14,445 bases of DNA from an uncultured Chromatiaceae bacterium. GTDB taxonomy: Bacteria > Pseudomonadota > Gammaproteobacteria > Enterobacterales > Alteromonadaceae. Below the pieces are notes generated by a model that did no database searches, was not told the origin of the DNA, and saw only the letters and a list, made by a program, of their open reading frames with translations. Within the stretch, counting starts at the first letter, position 1; the number at the start of each line of letters is the position of its first letter. Position numbers and translations under genes: made by a program. Location: contig CAMLNG010000035.1 of the NCBI GenBank assembly GCA_946481195.1, forward strand, positions 1-14,445. The letters are read 5' to 3'. Shown here one piece after another: positions 1 to 5,916 of this stretch.

Positions 1-1
1 A

Positions 2-1699
2 GACCCGCCGGCACGGATAGATGTGACTATTGCCGACTTTATCCGCGAGGGTGCTGGTGATCTGGCCGCTAAGCTGCAGCGCTTTTATCAAATTTCCAAT
101 GAATACGATGCCGACAATGACGCGCAGCAACGTGAATTTGCCGCCCTGCAAAGTGAACTGGACGCCCGCGACGGCTGGCAGTTAGAAGCGCGCGTCCTGC
201 AGCTTTGTGAGCAGTTTGTTATGGCACCTGACGCCACGCTGGCGAGTTTATCCGGTGGTTGGTTACGCAAAGCAGCGTTGGCCCGTGCGCTGATTGCCAA
301 GCCAAATATTCTGCTGTTGGACGAACCGACCAACCACCTCGATGTCGCGGCTATTCAGTGGCTGGAACAGTTTTTACTGCAATTTGCCGGCGCTATCATT
401 TTTGTCTCGCACGACCGTGCTTTTATCCGCAATGTCGCCACCCGAATCATCGATTTAGACCGCGGGCAGCTCACATCACACCCCGGTAATTACGCAGAGT
501 ATCTTGAGCGCAAAGCCAAGATGCTCGAAGTGGAACAGCAACATAATGCGCTGTTTGATAAAAAGCTGGCCGAGGAAGAGGTCTGGATCCGTCAGGGCAT
601 CAAAGCCCGCCGTACCCGCAATGAAGGCAGGGTGCGGGCACTAAAAGAGCTGCGTAAAGAACGGGCAGCGCGCGTTGAACAACTGGGCAAAGTGGATTTT
701 GCCATTGAACAGGCGGCGAAATCCGGCAAACTGGTGTTTGAAGGCAAAAAACTCAACTTAAGCTTTGATGGTAAAACCCTGCTGCAGGATTTTAACTTCC
801 TGTTGATGCGTGGCGACCGCGTGGCGTTAGTCGGGCCAAATGGCGTCGGCAAAACCAGTTTAATCAAAGTGTTATTGGATGAATATCCGGTTGAAAGCGG
901 TGAGATTAAACGCGGTACCAATCTCGAAGTTGCTTATTTCGACCAGCACCGCATGGCGCTGGATTTAGACGCGACAGTACAGGATAACGTGGCAGAAGGC
1001 CGGCAGGAAATCGTGCAAAATGGCCAAAGCCGCCATGTGCTGAGCTACCTGCAGGATTTCCTGTTTGCTCCGGCGCGTTCACGAACACCGGTGCGGGCTT
1101 TGTCCGGCGGCGAAAAAAACCGGCTGTTACTGGCGAAGCTATTTGCTAAACCAAGCAACTTACTGATCCTCGATGAACCCACCAACGACCTTGACGTCGA
1201 AACGCTGGAGCTGTTAGAAGATATCCTGCAGCAATATCAGGGCACTGTCATTCTGGTCAGCCACGACCGAGAATTCGTTAATAACACAGTGACCAGCGCA
1301 TTGTGGTTTACCGGTACCGGCCGGATCGTCGAAATTGCCGGCGGGTATGACGATGTGCTGGCATATCAGCAGCTGCAACAAAGCAAAACCGAAGTAAAAA
1401 AACCGTCGAATGAACAAATAATTACAAAACCCGCTGAGCAATCCGCCGCGCAGGCTTCAGCTTCAGCACCGAAGAAGTTATCATACAAAGAGAAACGCGA
1501 ACTGGAACTGTTACCCGCCGAGATCGAAAGTCTTGATGAACAGCTCAGCGCCTTACAGACGCAGGTCAATGATCCGGAGTTCTTCCGCCAGAGTGCCGAT
1601 GTCACCACAGCTCTATTGAACCAAATTCAGCAAGTCGAGTCGAAGCTGGCGCACGCATACGAGCGTTGGGAACAATTAGAAGCATTAAACCAGCAGTAG
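2..1699 (+). CDS. uup: Uup, ABC-F family ATPase (5' end cut off by window edge)
   Basis: Soluble ABC-F protein with two ATPase domains and no membrane segments. The family acts on ribosomes, and E. coli Uup also influences precise transposon excision and binds branched DNA. The frame is open from base 2, and the visible 565 residues align with E. coli Uup from about residue 75 on, so the first Walker A lies outside the window. Seen in order: first signature LSGGW, Walker B LLLDEPTNHLD and switch VSHDR; the ABC-F linker with KARRTRNEGRVRALK; second Walker A GPNGVGKTS (833-859), signature LSGGE (1100-1114), LILDEPTNDLD and VSHDR; and a charged C-terminal coiled-coil (about 1470-1690) typical of Uup rather than EttA. 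The GTG at base 23 is internal, not the start. The DUF3466 gene follows after 12 bases, so the two are probably co-transcribed. Confidence 0.95.
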   Translation, partial: DPPARIDVTIADFIREGAGDLAAKLQRFYQISNEYDADNDAQQREFAALQSELDARDGWQLEARVLQLCEQFVMAPDATLASLSGGWLRKAALARALIAKPNILLLDEPTNHLDVAAIQWLEQFLLQFAGAIIFVSHDRAFIRNVATRIIDLDRGQLTSHPGNYAEYLERKAKMLEVEQQHNALFDKKLAEEEVWIRQGIKARRTRNEGRVRALKELRKERAARVEQLGKVDFAIEQAAKSGKLVFEGKKLNLSFDGKTLLQDFNFLLMRGDRVALVGPNGVGKTSLIKVLLDEYPVESGEIKRGTNLEVAYFDQHRMALDLDATVQDNVAEGRQEIVQNGQSRHVLSYLQDFLFAPARSRTPVRALSGGEKNRLLLAKLFAKPSNLLILDEPTNDLDVETLELLEDILQQYQGTVILVSHDREFVNNTVTSALWFTGTGRIVEIAGGYDDVLAYQQLQQSKTEVKKPSNEQIITKPAEQSAAQASASAPKKLSYKEKRELELLPAEIESLDEQLSALQTQVNDPEFFRQSADVTTALLNQIQQVESKLAHAYERWEQLEALNQQ

Positions 1700-1711
1700 C
1701 AGGGGAATTGA

Positions 1712-3415
1712 ATGAAATTTTCGCCGTTGTTTGTCGCCATGTTACCGGCCGTTGTGGCCTTTACGGGGCAGGCAGCCACTTATCAGGTCGTGGAACTTGG
1801 ACCTATTGATGGTTATAAATCAAGTTTTGTCGCCGGTTTAAATAACAATAATCAAGTCGTCGGCAACTTAAGTAACAGATTTAACTACCCGATTGACCTG
1901 AATTCTGTCGATTTCACTAATACCGTTATCACCGGTAATCTAACTGCGGCTGAAATTGAAGAAGTTAAAAAGGGCAATATCAACGCTAAAGCGTTGACTG
2001 TGCTAATCAACTATCTGCAATCAGCCAGTGGGATTTATACCACTCAACGCTTTGCCGGCACTTACCCGGTCCGTCTGGATACCAAACAGCTGGTACGCGT
2101 TCGTGAAACGGCATCTGTACAAACCAACAACGAATATCTGCTGGGCATCAATGACCTGAACCAAATGGTTGGTTACGCCACAGCACCATTCACCCGCCAG
2201 TCTTTTACTCCTGCGGCAACGACTACAACACCAAACCCGGTTGCACAGCAATTATGGGTGCCGGCACCTATGCATATGGCTGGTGTAGTTTTTACCGACA
2301 AAGGTAAATACACCTTACCGCCTGCTTACACAGATTACGGTGGCGGCTACACAGTCGGCCGTGGTTTAAATAATACCGGCAAAGTGATTGGTTATGGTGC
2401 CAGCAGCATGGCGGCTGACACCCAGACTGCGATCGCCAAAGCCTGCGACGGCACAACTGAACCCAAAGATTTATGTTACTACCGCAATGCTGTCGGTAAT
2501 TCGTATGAAACCCGAGGTATGGTCTGGCAATTGGACGCCAACGGCAAACCCGGCACACCGCAGTTACTTGGATTTCTTGGTGACAAAAATTCGGGTAAGG
2601 CCCATACCCGCACTGATTATCCGGTCGTGACCTACACTAGCACCCCGAATGACGTGAATGACAATGGCCTGGTCGTCGGTGCGTCAATGTATTCCGACAG
2701 CGATGATATCCGTTTCTATATCATTGGCTTGTCTGGTCGCGACGAAGTTTATCATGCACTCCACGCTACTATTTTTGACGGCACTGAGCTGAAGTCATTT
2801 ATTGATCCCAAGGAGTGGAGCGCCAGTTACGCGACTGGCGTCAATAATAAAAACATCATTACTGGTTTTGCGGTCAAAAATATCAACAGTGGCGATCGTA
2901 ATCGTTTCTTTATTTACGATTACAACACACAAAAACTGACTTTCCCGGCGGACCTGTTTGCGTCTGCATCGACGGCTCCAGAAGCAATCAACGATAACAA
3001 TTTGATTGTGGGTACGACTGAAGCCGCAACAGCAGGTACTTCAACCCGCCGAAATGTTGGTTTTCTGTATGATTTAAATGCCAATACTTTTAAAGATATC
3101 AACACTCTGCTTAGCTGTAAGTCTGCTTACACTATTGTGACTGCAACCGACATTAACGAGAAAAACGTGATTGTCGCGACTGCTATCAAAGAAGTTGAGC
3201 GACGTGATATCAAAGGTGAATTGGTCAAGGACAGTGCTGGCAATGTACTCAAAGAAGAGATTGCTGTTGCTGTGCAGTTAAATCCAATCCCGAACGGTAC
3301 TATCGACAACTGTGATACCAGCGAAGAGCAAACCTATGAACGTCAGGGCGCAAGCTTTGGCCTGTTTGGTTTGTTAGCACTACTGCCGCTCGCACTCCGT
3401 CGTCGCCGGCGATAA
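1712..3415 (+). CDS. DUF3466 / HAF-repeat secreted protein with C-terminal sorting-type tail
   Basis: Exported protein of unknown function, 567 residues. The ATG follows AGGGGA (1701-1706) with a 5-base spacer. Residues 1-22 are a signal peptide with likely cleavage after GQAA. Seven copies of a motif like LNNNNQVVGNLS start near residues 43, 146, 219, 315, 377, 426 and 481. They resemble HAF repeats (consensus about IND-GqvVGy-), and seven copies suggest a propeller-like fold (inference). The last 23 residues form a tripartite tail: small residues (GASFG), a hydrophobic stretch and a terminal run of five arginines. This resembles the GlyGly-CTERM signal processed by rhombosortase, although the usual GG is replaced by QGA. 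I expect export through Sec followed by cleavage or surface delivery. The gene sits 12 bases after uup and ends at a strong terminator. In E. coli pqiABC occupies this position. Confidence 0.85.
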   Translation: MKFSPLFVAMLPAVVAFTGQAATYQVVELGPIDGYKSSFVAGLNNNNQVVGNLSNRFNYPIDLNSVDFTNTVITGNLTAAEIEEVKKGNINAKALTVLINYLQSASGIYTTQRFAGTYPVRLDTKQLVRVRETASVQTNNEYLLGINDLNQMVGYATAPFTRQSFTPAATTTTPNPVAQQLWVPAPMHMAGVVFTDKGKYTLPPAYTDYGGGYTVGRGLNNTGKVIGYGASSMAADTQTAIAKACDGTTEPKDLCYYRNAVGNSYETRGMVWQLDANGKPGTPQLLGFLGDKNSGKAHTRTDYPVVTYTSTPNDVNDNGLVVGASMYSDSDDIRFYIIGLSGRDEVYHALHATIFDGTELKSFIDPKEWSASYATGVNNKNIITGFAVKNINSGDRNRFFIYDYNTQKLTFPADLFASASTAPEAINDNNLIVGTTEAATAGTSTRRNVGFLYDLNANTFKDINTLLSCKSAYTIVTATDINEKNVIVATAIKEVERRDIKGELVKDSAGNVLKEEIAVAVQLNPIPNGTIDNCDTSEEQTYERQGASFGLFGLLALLPLALRRRRR

Positions 3416-3427
3416 GATTGTTTATGG

Positions 3428-3453
3428 AAAAACCCGCGATGCGGGTTTTTTTC
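3428..3453 (+). terminator. Intrinsic terminator after uup-DUF3466
   Basis: Perfect inverted repeat AAAAACCCGC (3428-3437), loop GAT, GCGGGTTTTT (3441-3450), running on into more T residues. It begins 12 bases after the DUF3466 stop and closes the uup-DUF3466 transcript. Confidence 0.92.
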
Positions 3454-3620
3454 TGTCCGCATGTTTCTTTCTACCGAGCCGCAGCTTCGATCCTCAGCAG
3501 AATCCATAGACAACGGATTTATTTTGTATATTTACAAAAAAATTTTCATTATTTTGTCGTCAAATTGCAATGAAGTTCAGTTTGTTAGCGAAAGTCAAAT
3601 AGTATCTCTGCTATTTTCGG

Positions 3621-3649
3621 TTGAACCTTTTGCCACACAGGTCTATCTA
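3621..3649 (+). promoter_or_regulatory. Possible rmf promoter
   Basis: TTGAAC (3621-3626) is followed after 17 bases by TATCTA (3644-3649), giving a leader of about 70 bases. The -35 box is good but the -10 box is poor, so this is a weak call. The -10 lies in the centre of the 3634-3660 inverted repeat. Confidence 0.3.
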
Positions 3650-3660
3650 TTAACTGTGTG
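3634..3660. repeat. Inverted repeat in the rmf upstream region
   Basis: CACACAG (3634-3640) and CTGTGTG (3654-3660) are perfect complements with 13 bases between them. It could be a bound operator covering the likely -10 region or, if transcribed, a hairpin. The bases TGTG (3692-3695) and CACA (3701-3704) just before the rmf ribosome-binding site could pair with each other or with the repeat arms. Confidence 0.5.
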
Positions 3661-3726
3661 CCGGTGTTGCACCCCAGCCGCCGGTACTTTCTGTGAAGAA
3701 CACATAGAGTTGAGGAAGACTGCCGT

Positions 3727-3909
3727 ATGAAAAGACAAAAACGTGATCGTTTAGAACGTGCTCATGCTCAAGGTTATCGTGCAGGTGTTACAGGCCGTTC
3801 AAAGGAGCTTTGTCCGTATCAGAGTATTGATGCGCGCTCGCAGTGGTTAGGGGGGTATCGCGAGGCGATGGAAGACCGCGGTGGTGGTCTGTTTAGTAAA
3901 GGTCAATAA
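3727..3909 (+). CDS. rmf: Ribosome modulation factor RMF
   Basis: Small basic protein that binds the 30S subunit and drives 100S ribosome dimers in stationary phase and stress. The 60 residues are nearly identical to E. coli RMF (55 residues) through the start MKRQKRDRLERAH, RSKELCPYQ and RSQWLGGYREAMEDR. Only the tail, GGGLFSKGQ, differs and is about five residues longer. The ATG follows AGGA (3713-3716) with a 10-base spacer. The gene stands alone between the DUF3466 terminator and a terminator shared with fabA, and its convergent placement with fabA matches E. coli. A 6-bp hairpin (CAGTCT/AGACTG, 3913-3928) lies just after the stop, upstream of the terminator. It may help stabilise the message, which is inference. 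Confidence 0.97.
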   Translation: MKRQKRDRLERAHAQGYRAGVTGRSKELCPYQSIDARSQWLGGYREAMEDRGGGLFSKGQ

Positions 3910-3940
3910 TGCCAGTCTGCTGAGACTGATGAATTAAGGA

Positions 3941-3966
3941 ACAAACCCCGCAATAGCGGGGTTTGT
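3941..3966. terminator. Bidirectional terminator between rmf and fabA
   Basis: A perfect 11-bp stem, ACAAACCCCGC (3941-3951) with GCGGGGTTTGT (3956-3966) and loop AATA. T-rich tails are short on both strands, so strength is moderate. It lies between the converging rmf and fabA genes and serves both. Confidence 0.82.
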
Positions 3967-3989
3967 CGTTATCAGGCACCAAGCTAAAA

Positions 3990-4502
3990 TCAGAAGCTGG
4001 AAGTGTCTTGAAACAAACCCACTTTCAGCTCTTCCGCAGCATAAATATCACGGCCATCAACACTGACGACACCATCAGCAATGCCCATAAATAACTTCCG
4101 TTTGATAACCCGTTTCATATCGATGGTATAAGTGACCTTTTTTGCTGTTGGCAGGATTTGACCGGTGAACTTTACTTCACCGACACCCAATGCCCGGCCT
4201 TTACCGGGACCGCCACACCAGCCCAGAAAAAAACCAACCAGTTGCCACATAGCGTCCAGACCCAAACAGCCGGGCATGACCGGGTCGCCCTGAAAATGAC
4301 AAGCGAAAAACCACAGATCCGGGTGAATATCGAATTCAGCGATGATCTGGCCTTTGCCGTACTTACCACCTTCCTCAGAAATATGCAGCACCCGGTCAAT
4401 CATCAGCATGTTGTCAATCGGCAGCTGACTGTTACCCGGACCAAATAATTCACCTTTACCACACGCGATTAATTCTTCTTTTGTAAAGCTATTCTGAGTC
4501 AT
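3990..4502 (-). CDS. fabA: 3-hydroxydecanoyl-ACP dehydratase/isomerase FabA
   Basis: Dehydrates 3-hydroxydecanoyl-ACP and isomerises trans-2- to cis-3-decenoyl-ACP, the branch point for unsaturated fatty acids in type II fatty acid synthesis. Cytoplasmic hotdog-fold homodimer. The 170 residues compare with 172 in E. coli. The active-site stretch [20 protein letters not shown] holds catalytic His69 and Asp83 (the E. coli His70/Asp84 pair), with the FabA-type GDPVMPG loop instead of the FabZ pattern. The downstream [14 protein letters not shown] segment also fits FabA. The start begins [11 protein letters not shown]; its ribosome-binding site is weak (ACGGA about 12 bases upstream). The promoter carries a FabR-like operator. 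fabB is not in the window. Confidence 0.97.
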   Translation of the reverse strand: MTQNSFTKEELIACGKGELFGPGNSQLPIDNMLMIDRVLHISEEGGKYGKGQIIAEFDIHPDLWFFACHFQGDPVMPGCLGLDAMWQLVGFFLGWCGGPGKGRALGVGEVKFTGQILPTAKKVTYTIDMKRVIKRKLFMGIADGVVSVDGRDIYAAEELKVGLFQDTSSF

Positions 4503-4532
4503 GTATGTTAAATCCGTAAAAAATGCCGGCTC

Positions 4533-4561
4533 ACTTTAGCGAACAGTTGTACGCTAAACAA
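4533..4561 (-). promoter_or_regulatory. Probable fabA promoter
   Basis: On the minus strand TTGTTT (plus 4556-4561) and TAAAGT (plus 4533-4538) are exactly 17 bases apart. Transcription would start near 4525, about 25 bases before the fabA ATG. Each box is only moderately close to the sigma-70 consensus. The placement is supported by the FabR-like palindrome that fills the spacer. Confidence 0.55.
4538..4555. promoter_or_regulatory. FabR-like operator of fabA
   Basis: On the minus strand this reads AGCGTACAACTGTTCGCT, an 18-base palindrome with one mismatched pair. The flanks (4535-4537 TTT and 4556-4558 AAA) extend the symmetry to 24 bases. It closely resembles FabR (YijC) sites at E. coli fabA and fabB as I recall them. 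FabR represses unsaturated fatty acid synthesis in response to acyl chains. The site sits between the -35 and -10 boxes, which suits repression by blocking RNA polymerase. Confidence 0.78.
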
Positions 4562-4662
4562 GTCCGATTAGTCGATTTCTGCCAGTTGAAAAACATAATA
4601 CAAACAGACGACAGCCGGATGACAACAACATCAACCGACACTGCGACCGAGACTATTCAGCA

Positions 4663-4920
4663 ATGCCCAAATCAGCCCAGCCTGCACTGACCAACGCCGA
4701 AAAACAACAAAGATATCGGGAAAAACAACGTCAGTCCGGTAAAAAGGAACTTCGCGGTTATCTGACACCAGAAGCCCTGAGCTGCTACCAGGAAATCGTC
4801 GACAAAACTGACTGGAATGACAGTCAGCTCCTCAGCAATGCAATACGTCTGATGTATGCGGCGCATAAGTTGGGGCAGGTTGGTCTGCTCAACAGCTGGC
4901 TGAACGAACATCAGCGTTGA
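4663..4920 (+). CDS. Hypothetical 85-residue protein, ribbon-helix-helix-like
   Basis: I do not recognise this gene. The first 28 residues are very polar and basic (about 11-28 includes NAEKQQRYREKQRQSGKK). Then come a short strand (residues 29-34, ELRGYL), a helix starting TPEALSCYQEIV, a turn DWND and a second helix SQLLSNAIRLMYAAHKL. This strand-helix-helix order, with SQLLSNAIR in place of the usual SRSELIREAI, resembles MetJ/Arc-type DNA-binding proteins, so a small dimeric regulator is possible (inference). The ATG has only a weak ribosome-binding site. The gene is divergent from fabA, with 160 bases between them. CATAAT (4594-4599) could be its -10. No toxin or other partner is next to it. 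Confidence 0.65.
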   Translation: MPKSAQPALTNAEKQQRYREKQRQSGKKELRGYLTPEALSCYQEIVDKTDWNDSQLLSNAIRLMYAAHKLGQVGLLNSWLNEHQR

Positions 4921-4931
4921 TGACGATTCGG

Positions 4932-4962
4932 TTGTGACTGTCGCAGCGCGATGCCGTATAAT
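4932..4962 (+). promoter_or_regulatory. Promoter of the PTPS-like gene
   Basis: TATAAT (4957-4962) is a perfect -10 box. The -35 is either TTGTGA (4932-4937, 19-base spacer) or GTGACT (4934-4939, 17-base spacer). Transcription from about 4969 would exclude the ATG at 4951, so it supports translation from the ATG at 4993. Confidence 0.6.
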
Positions 4963-4992
4963 GCCCGTCCGTTTTCTGTGTTGAGTACCGCC

Positions 4993-5847
4993 ATGATTTT
5001 GTTTGTCCGTGATTTAACTGTGATCGATTTTTCTTACCTCTGTCCGCAACGCGGTTTGTTGGGTGAGAGTTTTATCGTCGATGTCGAGTTACATGGTGGC
5101 CTTGATGCAACCTCAATGGTGCTCGATTTTGCCCACGTCAAAAAACTGATTAAAAAAGCCATTGATAGTCTGGTTGATCACAAGCTTGCATTTCCGGCCT
5201 TACATCCGGCGGTAAGCAAGCGTCAGGACGGTCAGATCGAAGTATTAACTCTCAACAGCCAACGCGGCCCTGTCCAAATCGCATCGCCGGTCGAAGCCCA
5301 TGTCGCTATCCCGGCGGAAAAAGTTGATGAAGCGAGCCTGACCGCATTTTTACAACAACAAATCAAACCGTTGTTACCAGACAATGTGCAGCAGCTGCTG
5401 TTTGTGCTGCGTCCGGAAAAAGCCAACGGCTTTTATTATCACTACAGTCATGGCCTGAAGAAACATGATGGGAATTGCCAGCGCATCGCGCATGGTCATC
5501 GTTCCACCATCGAAATCTATCAGCACAATATGTTAAGCCCGCGGCTGAACAAATACTGGACCGAACGCTGGACCGACATTTACCTTGGCACCGCCGAAGA
5601 TGAGGTTCAGGCCGCCGATTGCCAATGGCTGCAACCACAGGACAACAGTTATTTTTTCCGCTATCAGGCTCCGCAAGGCTGGTTTGAAATCGCACTGCCG
5701 GTTGGCCACTGCGAAATCGTGCCCTGTGACACCACTGTCGAGTGTCTGGCCGAATATATTGCCAACACTTTGCAGGCGCTGGAACCGGCACCTTATAAAG
5801 TGGTCGCTTATGAAGGGGTTGGGAAGGGCGCTATCGCCTTTGCCTGA
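4993..5847 (+). CDS. Two-domain 6-pyruvoyl/6-carboxy-tetrahydropterin synthase-like protein (PTPS/QueD family)
   Basis: A 284-residue protein with two PTPS-like T-fold halves; single-domain QueD has about 120. The family is zinc-dependent and converts dihydroneopterin triphosphate toward preQ0/queuosine or biopterin. The first half keeps LDF (about 44-46) and the catalytic-type Asp62-His63 in SLVDHKL. Where QueD has its zinc HGH motif, it reads RGLLGES. The second half has the metal ligands and cysteine (His153 in YSHG, Cys162, His167-Gly-His169) and a late Glu274 in VAYEG, but lacks the DF and DH motifs. So each half supplies part of a complete site. The substrate cannot be told from sequence. 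I chose the ATG at 4993 because the -10 box overlaps the upstream ATG at 4951 and family alignment begins at about residue 5. Confidence 0.75.
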   Translation: MILFVRDLTVIDFSYLCPQRGLLGESFIVDVELHGGLDATSMVLDFAHVKKLIKKAIDSLVDHKLAFPALHPAVSKRQDGQIEVLTLNSQRGPVQIASPVEAHVAIPAEKVDEASLTAFLQQQIKPLLPDNVQQLLFVLRPEKANGFYYHYSHGLKKHDGNCQRIAHGHRSTIEIYQHNMLSPRLNKYWTERWTDIYLGTAEDEVQAADCQWLQPQDNSYFFRYQAPQGWFEIALPVGHCEIVPCDTTVECLAEYIANTLQALEPAPYKVVAYEGVGKGAIAFA

Positions 5848-5875
5848 ACTTTTTCCACTGGCTTTTATCACTAAA

Positions 5876-5904
5876 AATAAGCCCGCGATCAGCGCGGGCT
5901 TATT
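5876..5904. terminator. Bidirectional terminator between the PTPS-like and M61 genes
   Basis: A perfect 12-bp stem, AATAAGCCCGCG (5876-5887) with CGCGGGCTTATT (5893-5904) and loop ATCAG. The neighbouring T runs are short on both sides. It lies between converging genes. Confidence 0.88.
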
Positions 5905-5916
5905 ACTTAAGAACAT

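Larger units (their letters stand above)
3454..3726 (+). other. Intergenic region upstream of rmf (regulatory, no gene)
   Basis: With the preceding terminator this makes 311 bases without a gene. The first part (about 3515-3600) is AT-rich and carries an inverted repeat, TTTTGTA (3522-3528), TATT, TACAAAA (3533-3539). Further on are a second inverted repeat (3634-3660), a possible promoter (3621-3649) and the rmf ribosome-binding site. An open frame of 89 codons crosses the region but looks non-coding. The length suits a gene under strong growth-phase control, as rmf is in E. coli, but no regulator can be named. Confidence 0.6.

Noticed and set aside
3461..3730. 89-codon open frame between the DUF3466 gene and rmf
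   Set aside because: It has no ribosome-binding site, its composition is unlike a protein, it covers the rmf promoter region and it overlaps the rmf start. I treat it as chance.
4951..4992. Upstream ATG for the PTPS-like protein
   Set aside because: A perfect TATAAT at 4957-4962 overlaps these codons, so they are probably not in the transcript.
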